From assembly GCF_030167915.1 (NCBI RefSeq), contig NZ_JARGNB010000005.1, forward strand, positions 1 to 64,000: a stretch of 64,000 bases of DNA, in the 5' to 3' direction. The notes beneath the pieces are model-generated. The model had not been told where the DNA came from, did no database searches, and was given only the letters and a program-made list of their open reading frames with translations. The position numbers and the translations under genes were made by a program. Below are positions 18,261-27,722 of this stretch, one piece after another. The stretch is from Aquabacterium humicola (GTDB lineage Bacteria > Pseudomonadota > Gammaproteobacteria > Burkholderiales > Burkholderiaceae_C). The stretch's first letter is position 1. Each line of letters starts with the position of its first letter.

Positions 18261-20615
18261 CTACCAGGGGCTGACGTCCGAACAGCGCGGCTTCCTGTCC
18301 TCGACCTGCTTCAACTCCGCCATCTGCCGCCACCGCGCATATTGCGTGCGCAAGGTTTCGGTGCTCTCGTCGGGCAGGAATGGTTCCGAGCGCTCCTCGC
18401 CCTTCAGCCAGAAGCGATACCAGTCGACGTTGCCCTGCAGGGAGATCATCCGGTCGCCCGGACGGCCGAGGTTGTGCGTGCCCCCGGGCAGGACGACCAT
18501 CTCCGCCGGCTTGTACTGGCGACGCAGCAGCGCATGGATGTCCCAGTTGTTCAGCACCCAGGGGCCGTAGGTCTCGATGCGCATCGCCGCCCGCACGCAA
18601 TGGGTGTGAAGGGCCGGGTCGGTCCGGATCCAGCGCTCCAGCCCTGCCCCGAAGGGCCCCCCGCCGTTGGTCGCCTCCTTCTTCGACAGGATGCCGTCCC
18701 TGGCGCCATAGGACACGGTCATCGAGAACAAGGTATTGGCATCGCCGTCGATCAAGGATGCGGCACGGATGGGGGCGTCGGAGAAGGTCACGAGGTTCAG
18801 CACCTGCTCGCCGGTCATGCTGAAGCCGATGATGCCGATCCTGCCGGGATCGGCCGTGCCGTCCGCCACCAGAGACTTGATGGCGGACTCGGTCGAATCC
18901 AGGAAGGCCTGCATGCGCTCGCGAAAGTCCGCACGCGCCCTGCCGACCGGCCTGGTCGGCAGGGCCAGCACCAGGATGCCCTCGCGCAGGAAGGCCCGTC
19001 CCGGGAACCCGCTGGTGTAGCCGTCGGCGACGTTCGAACCGTCGAGGTAGAACCTCTCAGGCGAATAGCCGTAGGTCTGGATGACCAGGGGATGGCGCCT
19101 GCCCGGGACGAAGCCCGCGGGCAGCATCAGGCCGCCCACCCACTGGCGATTCCTTGCATCCGTCCAGGCGTAGGAGCGGGTGGTGCCCCAGTCGCCCGCG
19201 GAGTACTGCGGGTTGAGGTGGGTCAGGCGCACATGCTTCCCGGCGGGACCGACGGCAATCACATCGGCCGGCTGGTCTGGCTTCTGGTCGATGCGCAGCC
19301 TCCAGGCTGCGGTCGCCTGTGCTGCGGACGAGGCCGCAGGACTCGCTGCATCGGCCCTGCCGAGCTCGAGCCAGCCGCCACCATCGCGTCGCACGAAGCG
19401 CCGGCTCTTCTCGCCATCGAGCACGACGAAGCCGTCCTGCCCGCCGCCGGTGCCGTATGCATTGTCCAGGCGGTGCTCGAGCGCAGCGACCACCTCCCAC
19501 CTGTTGCTGTCCGGCCAGTACTCGACCACGTGCGATGCACCGTCCCGCGCACCGGTGCCCCTGGGAAGCAGGGTCCCAGCAAGGATCACCGAGCGGCCGT
19601 CACGCAGCCAGAGGCGGTCGGAGCGCATCTGCGACGCAGGGCTCGCAGCATCATCGGGCGCATCGACGATGGCCTGCGCGCTGCCATCGGACAGGCGGTA
19701 CGCGACCAGTCGACGCGGGATGTAGCTGCCCGGGCTGGTGAAATACCCGAGCGGGTCGATCGACACCGCCGGCCCGAATCGGGCGGTCATCTCCCTGACC
19801 CATGGGAACATGCCTGCCCACTCGAGCTGCCGCTGCGGCGTCGGAACCGGCAGCACCGCCCAGCGACCGTCCGGCGATATGTCCACGCGCGGCCGCAAGC
19901 CGTTCTCCGGCATCGACTCGCCAAGCTGCCGCGCGGGCTTGCGCGAGCCGCTCTCGGTGGTGAGGAAGAGATAGCGCCGCCGCTGCGCCCGCAAGTCGTT
20001 CTGGCCGAACTTCACGTCCCAGAACGAGTTGTTCCCGACGACGACGCTGCGCGCACCCGGCTTCAGCGCCGGGTTCGGATCGAAGGATGTGTAGACGATG
20101 CGCCGCAGGTCCTCGGAGATCGCGAAGCTCTCGATGCCGCGAGGCTCGCGGGTCAACTGCTCGAGCCGGCGCGTCGCCACGTCCAGCTTGAACACCTGGC
20201 GGGCCGAGCCATCGAGCCGCGCCAGGAAGACAAGCGCACCGTTGCCTGCCCACCTGGGCTCGCGGACGACGGGGTCGACGGAATCGTTGTCCTGCGAGGA
20301 CTCGATCGTGAACACTGTCCGGGGAGGTCGTGGCCGGCCGGCGGCCAGTCGATCGCGGTCGAGGTCCAGCATGCGGACCTCGTAACGGGTGCAGTCGCCT
20401 CGCACGTCCGCGCGGCGCGTCACGATGAAGGCACGGCTGCCGTCGGGCGAGACCTGCCGGTTCAACTCGTCCTCGTCCTGGCCGTGCACGATCGATGTGA
20501 ACTCCACGACATCCCTGACCGTGGGGCCGACCGCCGTCGCGGCGGCACTTCGAGGCACGCCCCCGGCGCACAACAGAAGCACGGCGAAGACTGCGGTGAT
20601 GAGTCGGTGCGGCAT
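18261..20615 (-). CDS. Lasso peptide isopeptidase (E protein), prolyl-oligopeptidase-like
   Basis: 784 residues from the ATG at 20615 (an earlier in-frame start at 20648 lacks a signal-peptide-like beginning). The N-terminus MPHRLITAVFAVLLLCAGG is a signal peptide, so the enzyme is exported. The middle ~500 residues form a beta-propeller. The C-terminal ~250 residues are an S9 alpha/beta hydrolase with the nucleophile Ser599 in GIIGFSMTGEQ and His714 in LPGGTHNL. In known proteobacterial clusters (astexin, caulonodin types) this family opens the isopeptide bond of the matching lasso peptide and linearises it. It is downstream of the receptor gene on the same strand, convergent with the biosynthetic genes. 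Confidence 0.85.
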   Translation of the reverse strand: MPHRLITAVFAVLLLCAGGVPRSAAATAVGPTVRDVVEFTSIVHGQDEDELNRQVSPDGSRAFIVTRRADVRGDCTRYEVRMLDLDRDRLAAGRPRPPRTVFTIESSQDNDSVDPVVREPRWAGNGALVFLARLDGSARQVFKLDVATRRLEQLTREPRGIESFAISEDLRRIVYTSFDPNPALKPGARSVVVGNNSFWDVKFGQNDLRAQRRRYLFLTTESGSRKPARQLGESMPENGLRPRVDISPDGRWAVLPVPTPQRQLEWAGMFPWVREMTARFGPAVSIDPLGYFTSPGSYIPRRLVAYRLSDGSAQAIVDAPDDAASPASQMRSDRLWLRDGRSVILAGTLLPRGTGARDGASHVVEYWPDSNRWEVVAALEHRLDNAYGTGGGQDGFVVLDGEKSRRFVRRDGGGWLELGRADAASPAASSAAQATAAWRLRIDQKPDQPADVIAVGPAGKHVRLTHLNPQYSAGDWGTTRSYAWTDARNRQWVGGLMLPAGFVPGRRHPLVIQTYGYSPERFYLDGSNVADGYTSGFPGRAFLREGILVLALPTRPVGRARADFRERMQAFLDSTESAIKSLVADGTADPGRIGIIGFSMTGEQVLNLVTFSDAPIRAASLIDGDANTLFSMTVSYGARDGILSKKEATNGGGPFGAGLERWIRTDPALHTHCVRAAMRIETYGPWVLNNWDIHALLRRQYKPAEMVVLPGGTHNLGRPGDRMISLQGNVDWYRFWLKGEERSEPFLPDESTETLRTQYARWRQMAELKQVEDRKPRCSDVSPW

Positions 20616-20714
20616 GCCCAGCGGGTGCCAAGGAGTCCGGTTCAGCATATTCGATGGTCGCGGCTCTGCGCAGGGCCTGCCTGCCGGCAGGCCACTGTGC
20701 TTGCGTGTTAGGGA

Positions 20715-20732
20715 GCGCGGCGTGCGCCGCGC
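20715..20732 (-). terminator. Hairpin in the gap between receptor and isopeptidase genes
   Basis: GCGCGGC (20715-20721) pairs with GCCGCGC (20726-20732) around GTGC, 21 bases beyond the receptor stop on the minus strand. A second palindrome, GCCTGCCGGCAGGC, lies at 20679-20692. Neither has a T-run. They could attenuate transcription from receptor into isopeptidase. Confidence 0.4.
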
Positions 20733-20753
20733 GTTCGGATCCTGCGCCGGGCG

Positions 20754-23700
20754 CTACCAGTTGACCGTCAGCCGGGCCGTGCCGTAGCGCCCCCGCCAGT
20801 CAGACTGCGTGACGTCGTAGTGCGGGTGCGTGCCGACGAAGTCAGGCTGCCGGTCGGCGAGGTTCAGGATGCCAAGCGTCAACGATGCCGAGCGTGCCCC
20901 CGCCATGGAGAGTCCGAGCCGCTTCAGGTCAAGCGTGGCCGACAGGTCGTGCACCCAGTCGCCGCCGAGTTCCCGACCGCTTCCGCCGATGTCAAGGTAG
21001 GTGCCCACGTGCCTGCTCGCCAATGCCAGGCTCCATGCCCCGAGGTCCAGGGCGGCGGACAGGCGGCCCTTCCACCTGGGAGACCAGAAGTCCGTCGCCC
21101 GGCGCCCGAGCCGATGCTCCACCGGAGAGCCCGGCGCCAGCATGACGTCGTAGCGGATCGTGCGTGTGGCGCTGGCCGCGACGGTCCACTTCCCGAGGTC
21201 CGAGCGTCCGGAGGCGGAAGCCTCCAGGTCCACGCCGGCGGTGTCGAGCCTGCCGAAGTTCACCTCCGAGTACAGGACCCGGGTCACCGCACCCGGTACC
21301 CCGGCGCCCTCCGAAGGCTGGCGCAGGACGAACCCCGGGAACAGGGCCTCGTGGTCCAGCGCGGACTGCGGCGCCAGCGTCGCGATCATGTCCTTGATCC
21401 TGACGCGCCACGCCGACAGCCCGAGGCGCAGTCCTGGATCCGGCTCCCAGAGTCCGCCCAGCGACAGCGCGCGCCCGCGCTCGGGCTTCAGGCCGGGGTT
21501 TGGCCCGCGGACAACCTCGCCACCGATGATGGGTGCACCGGCCAGGGCCGGGTCCACGAGCCCGAAGAGTTCGGTCGTGAACGTGGAGGTGTCGAACCCC
21601 GTCTGCAGCAGCGTGGGCGGCTTGAACGAGGTCGCCCCCGCAGCGCGGATCAATGCCGTGGGCAGCGGGCGGAACTCGAGCCCGGCCTGCCAGGTGTTCG
21701 CGCCGCCGAAGTCGCTGTAGTTGTCGCGGCGACCCGCCAGTGTCAGGGCGGCGATGGTCCGGCCGCGTCCCTCGGCTGCCTGTCCTCGCAGCAGCGGAAG
21801 GCGCACCTCCCCGAACACGGCACTCGCACTCCGGCTGCGGTCGATCCGGAAGCCGAGCGGCCCGGCCTGCGACGTCTCGTAGCGGTCGCGCGACGCCTCG
21901 GCGCCGGCGACGACCTCGACGGGGGTGCCGAGCAGCATGCCCGTGGTGCCGGTCGCGAAGACCGACGCGATGTCCTTCCTCCCGCGGAAGTCCCGCACGG
22001 TGTCGGACCAGATGGCATGCAGGACGTCGTCGCTCGCGGCGCGCCCTGTGGTGAACGGGTTCAGCGCAGTGGACGGGTCGGCCGACGCCAGGGCCGAGGT
22101 CCGAGCCGCCGCATTCACGGTGTCGTTCGGCAGCCGCCTTGTCCCGTCGTCGATGGACGATGACAGCGCGGCCTCCACATCCCACCCCGAGCCGAGCCCG
22201 CCCTGGACACCGAGCACCGCGCGCGTGAAGTCGGAAGTGCGATCGATGCCGGTCATGCCGTTGCCGGTCCCCAGTCGCGCAGTCACCCTGACCGGAGCAC
22301 CGAACGGGTTGTGGGGATTGCCGGGGCCCACGAGGACATTGTTCAGCAGGAGTGCGCTCTCCTGCGAGCGCGCGCTGTTGTGGTTGAAGGTCAGTTCGCC
22401 GAAGACCGACCAGTCCTGCGAGATGCGCCGCTGCCCGGCTGCATGCAGCGCCGTGTCCTCCGTCTCGTGAACGAGGGCGAATCCGTTGCCGTTGGCCACT
22501 GTGCTGCAGAGGTTCGGCTGTCCGGCTGTCGCGAGGAAATCACTGATCGTGAGTGGCGAGTCCGCGCTTGCGCGAGGTATGCCTGCCAGGCTTGCGTTCA
22601 GGCCCGGCAGGCTCCCCGCATTGCCGCTCGTGACCGTCCCGGGCGCGCAGTTCCGCGTGCGGGCATCCGGTCCGCCGAAGCGCCTGTAGTCCATGTCCCT
22701 GAAGAAGGATCTCTCGGCCATCATCAGCGGCGTCGTCCTGCCATGCGAGCCGATCAGCACGAAGGAGCCCTGCGCATCGCCACCGCCCGTCGCGAACGAG
22801 ATGCTGCCGTCTCCGATGCCCTTCCCGCTCCCCATGCGCGCGTCCAGGACGAAGCCGTCGATCGACTTGCGCAGGATGACGTTCACCACGCCGGCGAGTG
22901 CATCGCCACCGTAGATGGCCGACGAGCCGACGGGCACGATCTCGATGCGCTCGATGGCAGTGATGGGGATCAGGTTCAGGTTGAAGAAGTTCGCCGAGGA
23001 CGAACCGACCGCATGGACGCGCCGCCCGTTGATCATGACCAGCGTCGAGCCGACCGGCATCCCGCGCAGCTGCACCGAGCCCTGGCCGATCAGGGCGCTC
23101 TGGCCGCCCTCGCCGGCGCTGACCGATGCCTCGTTCAGCCCGCTCAGGAAGCGCTCCAGCGTCGGTTGCCCGCTGCGCAGCAGGTCCTCCCTGCCGTACA
23201 CGTTCACCGGAAGGGGTCCCTCGGACTCGATCCGCTTGATGCGTGATCCGGTGATCTCGATCTTCGTGGGTTCGATCGCATTCTTGGCCGTTGCCGTCGG
23301 CACGGGGCCGCCTTCCTGGGCTTGCCGGGAAGGCGCCTGGGCGAGCCTGCCGGCGGCATCAGGCGCACCGGGTGAATCGCCGACGGAACTGCGCGGACCG
23401 GGCCGCGCGGTGTCCGGCGCACCGCCTTCGCCAGGGGCGGCCCTCACCACGACGGAGCCGTCCTCCATCACCGACGCTGTGAGGCCGGTGCCGTCCAGGG
23501 CACGGGCAACGGCCTCGGCACCGGTCAGGCGGCCTGAGAAGGCACGGCAGACACGGTTCGAGACCACGCCCGGATCGAACAGTATCGACATGCCGGTCTG
23601 CCTCGCGATCGACCTCAGCGAATCCGCCAACGGCTGTGCCGGGCTCTCGATGGCAAAGCGCTCGCCCGGAGGCCGCTGCGCCGCGGCGAGGGTGGCGTGC

Positions 23701-23789
23701 GAAAACAGCAGCGCCACCAGCGCGACGGAACTGCCCCTGCATCGCTTCGGCTCCATGGAACGACGGGGAGGATGTACTCCGAACGACAT
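20754..23789 (-). CDS. TonB-dependent outer-membrane receptor with N-terminal STN signalling domain
   Basis: About 1011 residues from the ATG at 23789, chosen because GAGGA lies five bases upstream on the coding strand; a GTG at 23843 extends the frame but lacks this support. The signal segment is SSVALVALLFSHATLAAAQ. An STN/secretin-like domain follows (FAIESPAQPLADSLRSIARQ to SVMEDGSVVV, about residues 45-115). After a Pro/Gly-rich linker come the plug (VQLRGMPVGSTLVMINGRRV, IYGGDALAGVVNVIL) and a long beta-barrel ending in W. Lasso clusters with an isopeptidase usually carry such a receptor for energy-dependent uptake of the peptide. STN domains normally talk to an inner-membrane anti-sigma (FecR) partner, but no FecI/FecR genes are adjacent. 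Confidence 0.88.
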   Translation of the reverse strand: MSFGVHPPRRSMEPKRCRGSSVALVALLFSHATLAAAQRPPGERFAIESPAQPLADSLRSIARQTGMSILFDPGVVSNRVCRAFSGRLTGAEAVARALDGTGLTASVMEDGSVVVRAAPGEGGAPDTARPGPRSSVGDSPGAPDAAGRLAQAPSRQAQEGGPVPTATAKNAIEPTKIEITGSRIKRIESEGPLPVNVYGREDLLRSGQPTLERFLSGLNEASVSAGEGGQSALIGQGSVQLRGMPVGSTLVMINGRRVHAVGSSSANFFNLNLIPITAIERIEIVPVGSSAIYGGDALAGVVNVILRKSIDGFVLDARMGSGKGIGDGSISFATGGGDAQGSFVLIGSHGRTTPLMMAERSFFRDMDYRRFGGPDARTRNCAPGTVTSGNAGSLPGLNASLAGIPRASADSPLTISDFLATAGQPNLCSTVANGNGFALVHETEDTALHAAGQRRISQDWSVFGELTFNHNSARSQESALLLNNVLVGPGNPHNPFGAPVRVTARLGTGNGMTGIDRTSDFTRAVLGVQGGLGSGWDVEAALSSSIDDGTRRLPNDTVNAAARTSALASADPSTALNPFTTGRAASDDVLHAIWSDTVRDFRGRKDIASVFATGTTGMLLGTPVEVVAGAEASRDRYETSQAGPLGFRIDRSRSASAVFGEVRLPLLRGQAAEGRGRTIAALTLAGRRDNYSDFGGANTWQAGLEFRPLPTALIRAAGATSFKPPTLLQTGFDTSTFTTELFGLVDPALAGAPIIGGEVVRGPNPGLKPERGRALSLGGLWEPDPGLRLGLSAWRVRIKDMIATLAPQSALDHEALFPGFVLRQPSEGAGVPGAVTRVLYSEVNFGRLDTAGVDLEASASGRSDLGKWTVAASATRTIRYDVMLAPGSPVEHRLGRRATDFWSPRWKGRLSAALDLGAWSLALASRHVGTYLDIGGSGRELGGDWVHDLSATLDLKRLGLSMAGARSASLTLGILNLADRQPDFVGTHPHYDVTQSDWRGRYGTARLTVNW

Positions 23790-24481
23790 CTGCTTCCTCA
23801 CGAGACTCGTTGTGCTGATGCATGGATGACGTCGCGATGCCACCCACTTCCTCTGGGACTTGCCCTAGTTGGAGGCAACAAGCCCGAATACGTCCGGCTC
23901 ACAGCTGCGTTCGGACTGCCCGGCGTGCGCCTGCCACCGTGACCAACCCGCCAGGACCTGCACGCAGGCGACGAGGACCAGTGTTATGACCACATGAGCT
24001 CGTGCGCCACAACGACCCAGGCGTTCGGCAAGGAAGGCCATTGACGCGTACCTTGACTGATATCTACCGGAAGCCGACCAATCCAGGAGCGGGATCTCCA
24101 GCCGAGGCCGACAGCGACTCCCTGCATCCGCATATGCGCCCCAGCCAAGGCACTGGCGGGCGCCGTTGCGGCCCCGAGCACTCCGTCAAGCGCATTCACC
24201 GGCTCGACAGCCGGCAACCGATGGCGTGTGCGACGTCTGCGACTTTCGGTCGACTCGACGCGCGCTGAACATCCCGACTATGTCGGAGCACGTCGACGCG
24301 AGGCACCCCCCCACATCGCCTCGCGGCAATTGCCTGGCCACCATCAGACCTTGCTTCGCGAGTCCGGTTCGGCGTGCGCTGCGCTCGCAGGCGGGCCCGG
24401 GACCCGCACAGCGCATGAGAGTCCGTCGGGTACGCGGCGTGCGCGCCGGCTACGCCGGCGGTCCTGCGCGTCGCGCGACCG
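23790..24481. other. Gene-free interval between lasso cluster and amidase
   Basis: About 690 bases with no supported gene. The receptor promoter must lie in its left part. A small hairpin (CGCCGGC 24444-24450, GCCGGCG 24454-24460) lies just past the amidase stop on the minus strand and could terminate it. Short frames here have antisense-like composition. Confidence 0.45.
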
Positions 24482-25858
24482 TCAGCGCGGCCAGCGCGGT
24501 GAACCCAGGACCGCTTCGACGGCCCGGCCGGCCGCCAGCAGCGCACCATCCTCGAAGCGCCGGCCAACCAGTTGCAACCCGACGGGAAGGCCTTGCGGCG
24601 CCAGACCACAGAAGAGGCTCGCCGCCGGCAGCCCGAGCTGGTTGCACCACTGCGTGAAGACAGGCGTCGGCGGGTGCTTCGGATCGATCTCGTCCAGCTT
24701 CGGCGCGCTGCCCGTGTGCGTGGGGCACAGGAGCACGTCGTAGCGCTGCATGAACTCGTTGACCGACCTGCCGATCTCTCCACGCTGCAGCAACGCCGTC
24801 ATCAAGGTCGCCGCGTCGATGCTCTCGCCGATCGACGCGAGCTCGCGCAACGAGTCGTCAAGCAGCTTGCGCGCCTCGCCGATTCGCTCGGCCAGGCGGG
24901 CGCAGAAGACGCACCAGAGGATCCCGTGGATGCGGCTGCACTCGGCCATCAGCGGAGGGTCGACCTCCTCGACCGACATGCCGGCGCTGCGCAGCCTGTC
25001 GACGGCCGCGCGCATCACCTCCACAGCCTCAGGGTCCGCCGGCGCATCCAGGCCGAGCCGCGGGCTGTAGGCCACTGCGAGGTCTGCGACGCCGCCGGGC
25101 AGCTTCATCGCGTAGTCGTCCTGCAGCGGTGGCAAGGAATACCAGTCGCGCACGTCCGGCCTTGCGATGACCGACATCATGGTCGCTGCATCGTCCACGG
25201 TGCGCGAGATCGGGCCGACGTGGCTGAGCAGCGCGAACGGTCCGCGCGGATAGTGCGGAACGCGTCCGAAGCTGGGCTTGAAGCCGAAGGTGCCGGTGAA
25301 CGCCGCCGGGATCCGGATCGAGCCGCCACCGTCGGTCGCCAGGGCCAGGGGCCCGATGCCCGCTGCGACGGCAGCGGCCGCCCCTCCACTGGAGCCGCCC
25401 GGCGAATGCAGCTCGCTCCAGGGGTTGCGGGTGACGCCATGGCCGGGACTGTCCGTCACGATCTTGTGCGCGAAGTCAGGCAGCGTCGTCTTGGCGAAAA
25501 GGACGGCGCCCGCTTCGCGCAGGCGCGCGACGGCGGGGCTGTCGGGCAGCGCGGCATCGCACGCTGACACCGCGCGCGACCCGAACAGCGTGGGGCTGCC
25601 CTGCAGTCCCAGGTTGTCCTTGATCGAGATCGGCACGCCGTCGAGCGGGCTGAGGGCGGCGTTTGCGCGCCAGCGCCGCTCCGCTGCCTTCGCCTGCGCG
25701 AGCGCACCGTCGCGATCGATCCAGGTGAACGCATTGAGGCGCGCGCTCGATTCTTCCGCCGCGGCGACCACCGCCTCGGTCACCTCCACAGGCGAGATCG
25801 CCCCAGCCTCGTAGGCCGCGCGCAGCTCGGCTGCGCTCAGGACTAGCAGGTCCCTCAT
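24482..25858 (-). CDS. Amidase (amidase signature family)
   Basis: 458 residues. It has the hallmarks of amidase-signature hydrolases with the Ser-cis-Ser-Lys triad: Lys in PISIKDNLG (about residue 80), the glycine/serine loop SPGGSSGGAAAAV (about 153-165) and TDGGGSIRIPAAF (about 175-187) with the nucleophile Ser. These enzymes cleave carboxamides to acid and ammonia; the exact substrate cannot be read from sequence. It is divergent from the GntR regulator with an operator-like palindrome between them, and it is clearly a paralogue of the second amidase at the far end of the transport operon (shared KTT..F.HKIVTDSP, GGSSGG and ALxTDGGGSIRIPA). Confidence 0.88.
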   Translation of the reverse strand: MRDLLVLSAAELRAAYEAGAISPVEVTEAVVAAAEESSARLNAFTWIDRDGALAQAKAAERRWRANAALSPLDGVPISIKDNLGLQGSPTLFGSRAVSACDAALPDSPAVARLREAGAVLFAKTTLPDFAHKIVTDSPGHGVTRNPWSELHSPGGSSGGAAAAVAAGIGPLALATDGGGSIRIPAAFTGTFGFKPSFGRVPHYPRGPFALLSHVGPISRTVDDAATMMSVIARPDVRDWYSLPPLQDDYAMKLPGGVADLAVAYSPRLGLDAPADPEAVEVMRAAVDRLRSAGMSVEEVDPPLMAECSRIHGILWCVFCARLAERIGEARKLLDDSLRELASIGESIDAATLMTALLQRGEIGRSVNEFMQRYDVLLCPTHTGSAPKLDEIDPKHPPTPVFTQWCNQLGLPAASLFCGLAPQGLPVGLQLVGRRFEDGALLAAGRAVEAVLGSPRWPR

Positions 25859-25890
25859 GTTGCATGTCTCCCAGTAGTCAATGCGCGTTA

Positions 25891-25906
25891 ATTTATAGGC
25901 ATAAAT
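25891..25906. promoter_or_regulatory. Operator-like palindrome (site 1) between amidase and gntR
   Basis: ATTTATAGGCATAAAT has perfect 6-bp arms around AGGC. It stands out as AT-rich and lies 33-48 bases upstream of the amidase start on the minus strand, in the 145-base divergent promoter region. A related half (ATAAAT preceded by a TAT..GC block) occurs at site 2 near the gntR start. It is a plausible binding site for the adjacent FadR-type regulator. Confidence 0.5.
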
Positions 25907-25968
25907 CTGGAACGCCTAGCGGTCACCGTATGGGTGATTGCCCTAGTGGCCGTCGCCGCCTGCACTTC

Positions 25969-25986
25969 ATTACTATGCGTATAAAT
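25969..25986. promoter_or_regulatory. Operator-like dyad (site 2) near the gntR start
   Basis: ATTACTATGCGTATAAAT is an imperfect dyad that shares ATAAAT and a TAT..GC block with site 1. It ends 17 bases before the ATG of the regulator gene, where binding would repress gntR and the downstream transport operon. Confidence 0.4.
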
Positions 25987-26003
25987 AAGCACCGGCCAGC
26001 CAC

Positions 26004-26834
26004 ATGCCCGCACCCTCCAACGATCCGCAGTTCGATGCCAAGGCGCTCAAGCGCGGCGACCTTGTCGCAGAGCAGGTCAAGCGCTGGATCACCGAGAAGA
26101 ACCTGCGTCCGGGCGACAAGCTGATGAAGGAAGGCGAGCTGCAGGCGCACTTCGGCGTCGCCAAGGGGACGATGCGCGAAGCACTGAAGGCGCTCGAGGT
26201 GCAGGGCCTCGTGCGAATCAGCACCGGGCCCAACGGCGGCGCCACCGTCGTCGAGGTTCCGCTGCAGCGCACCGTGCAGTCGGTGCAGAACTACCTGTTC
26301 TTCAAGGAAGTCGACGTTGAAAGCATCTATGCGCTTCGGCGCCTGGTCGAGCCGGAGCTCGCCGCGGGCGCGCTGCCGCACCTGACGATGGCCGACGTGG
26401 CCGCGCTCGAACGCAGCATCGCGTTCTGCTCGCCCATGTCCTCATCCGAGGACGTCAGCGCGCAGCAGCGCCAGGAGGACCTGCACTTCCACGAGATCCT
26501 CGCCAACGCGAACCCGAATCCGCTGCTGAGGCTCGTCGCGCAGCTCATCAACCAGTTGCTGCGGCACGTCGTCGAACTCGGAGGCGCGACGACGCACCAG
26601 CAGTACCAGCGCTTCGGTTCGGCCAACGTGCACGCACATCGCGGCATCCTCGATGCCATCAAGCGCAACGACGCCGATGCCGTGCGCCAGCTGATGCTCG
26701 AGCACATTGACGAAGCGGAGGCGCACGTGCGCAAGCTCCAGGGCGTGGTCAAGCAACGCCTGCTCCTCGACTCGGATCTGGACCTTCGCGTGCGCCCGAG
26801 CCGCGCTGGCCGCAAGACCAGCACCAAGGAGTGA
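26004..26834 (+). CDS. GntR family regulator, FadR subfamily (FCD domain)
   Basis: 276 residues. The N-terminal winged helix (about 18-85) contains DLVAEQVKRWITEKNLRPGDKL with KEGELQAHFGVAKGTMREAL, the typical GntR recognition helix. The C-terminal FCD ligand-binding domain (about 100-245) shows the metal/ligand His and Asp positions in DLHFHEILANANPNPLL and HRGILDAIKRND. FadR-type proteins repress nearby catabolic genes until a carboxylate or amino acid ligand binds. It diverges from the amidase and lies directly upstream of livH with six bases between, so it probably controls the whole cluster. Confidence 0.88.
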   Translation: MPAPSNDPQFDAKALKRGDLVAEQVKRWITEKNLRPGDKLMKEGELQAHFGVAKGTMREALKALEVQGLVRISTGPNGGATVVEVPLQRTVQSVQNYLFFKEVDVESIYALRRLVEPELAAGALPHLTMADVAALERSIAFCSPMSSSEDVSAQQRQEDLHFHEILANANPNPLLRLVAQLINQLLRHVVELGGATTHQQYQRFGSANVHAHRGILDAIKRNDADAVRQLMLEHIDEAEAHVRKLQGVVKQRLLLDSDLDLRVRPSRAGRKTSTKE

Positions 26835-26839
26835 GGGCG

Positions 26840-27718
26840 ATGCTGACCGTGATCCTCAACGTGCTGAGCGTCGTCTCGATCCTGGCGCTCGTGGCGCTGG
26901 GCCTGGCGATCGTTTTCGGCGTCATGGACATCGTCAACCTCGCGCACGGCGAGTTCGTGACGATCGGCGCGTTCACGCTCGCCGTGGCGCAGGGTGTCGG
27001 CGGATCGACAGCGTACTGGGCGGCGCTGCTGCTCGCGCCGCTCATCGGCGCCGCACTCGGACTGCTGCTGGAAGCCACCGTGATCCGGTTCCTCTATCAC
27101 CGGCCGCTCGACACGCTGCTGGCCACCTACGCCCTGAGCCTCATCCTGCAGAAGGCGCTCGAGCTCACGTTCGGCAAGCATCCGCAGGCGGTGCAGACAC
27201 CGCTGCCGGGCACGCTCACCTTCCTTGGCACGACGTACCCCTCATACCGGCTGTTCGCGATCGCGGTCGCGGCACTGGCGATCGCCGGTTGCATCCACGT
27301 CTTCGCGCGCACCCGGTTCGGCATCGAGCTGCGCGCCGTGATCCAGAACCCCTCCATGGCGGAAGCCGTCGGCATCGACACGAAGCGCCTGAAGCGGTTG
27401 GCCTTCTGCGTCGGCGCCGGCATGGCCTCGCTCGCCGGCGTGCTGGTCGCACCCTTCGCCGCGGTCGAATCGCAGCTCGGCCTGACCTATCTCGGCAAGG
27501 CCTTCTTCGTGATCGTGGTGGGCGGCATCGGCTCGGTCGCGGGCAGTGTCGTCGGAAGCGCCCTGGTCGGAAGCGTCGAGACACTGCTGAACTACCAGCT
27601 CGACCCGTCCTTGTCGTCGGCCCTCGTGCTGGTGCTCGCGATCGCGCTCATCCGCTGGCGACCGCAAGGCCTGCTGCCTGGCTTCAGCGCGACCCACCAC
27701 ATGCTGGGCAAGGGCTGA
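26840..27718 (+). CDS. livH: LivH-type branched-chain amino acid ABC transporter permease
   Basis: 292 residues, very hydrophobic with about eight membrane helices. The N-terminus (LALVALGLAIVFGVMDIVNLAHGEF) is the classical LivH signature, where the protein meets the NLAHGEF loop. ATG 26840 has AAGGAG eight bases upstream, so it is favoured over the GTG at 26831. The conserved EAA-like loop for contact with the ATPases is around the segment with GIDTKRLKRLAF. With livM it forms the channel of a HAAT-family importer for amino acids, amides or aromatic acids. Confidence 0.9.
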   Translation: MLTVILNVLSVVSILALVALGLAIVFGVMDIVNLAHGEFVTIGAFTLAVAQGVGGSTAYWAALLLAPLIGAALGLLLEATVIRFLYHRPLDTLLATYALSLILQKALELTFGKHPQAVQTPLPGTLTFLGTTYPSYRLFAIAVAALAIAGCIHVFARTRFGIELRAVIQNPSMAEAVGIDTKRLKRLAFCVGAGMASLAGVLVAPFAAVESQLGLTYLGKAFFVIVVGGIGSVAGSVVGSALVGSVETLLNYQLDPSLSSALVLVLAIALIRWRPQGLLPGFSATHHMLGKG

Positions 27719-27722
27719 CGCG

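Noticed and set aside
24186-24416. Small open frame in the gap before the amidase
   Set aside because: No ribosome site, arginine/cysteine-rich shadow-like composition and no recognisable motif.
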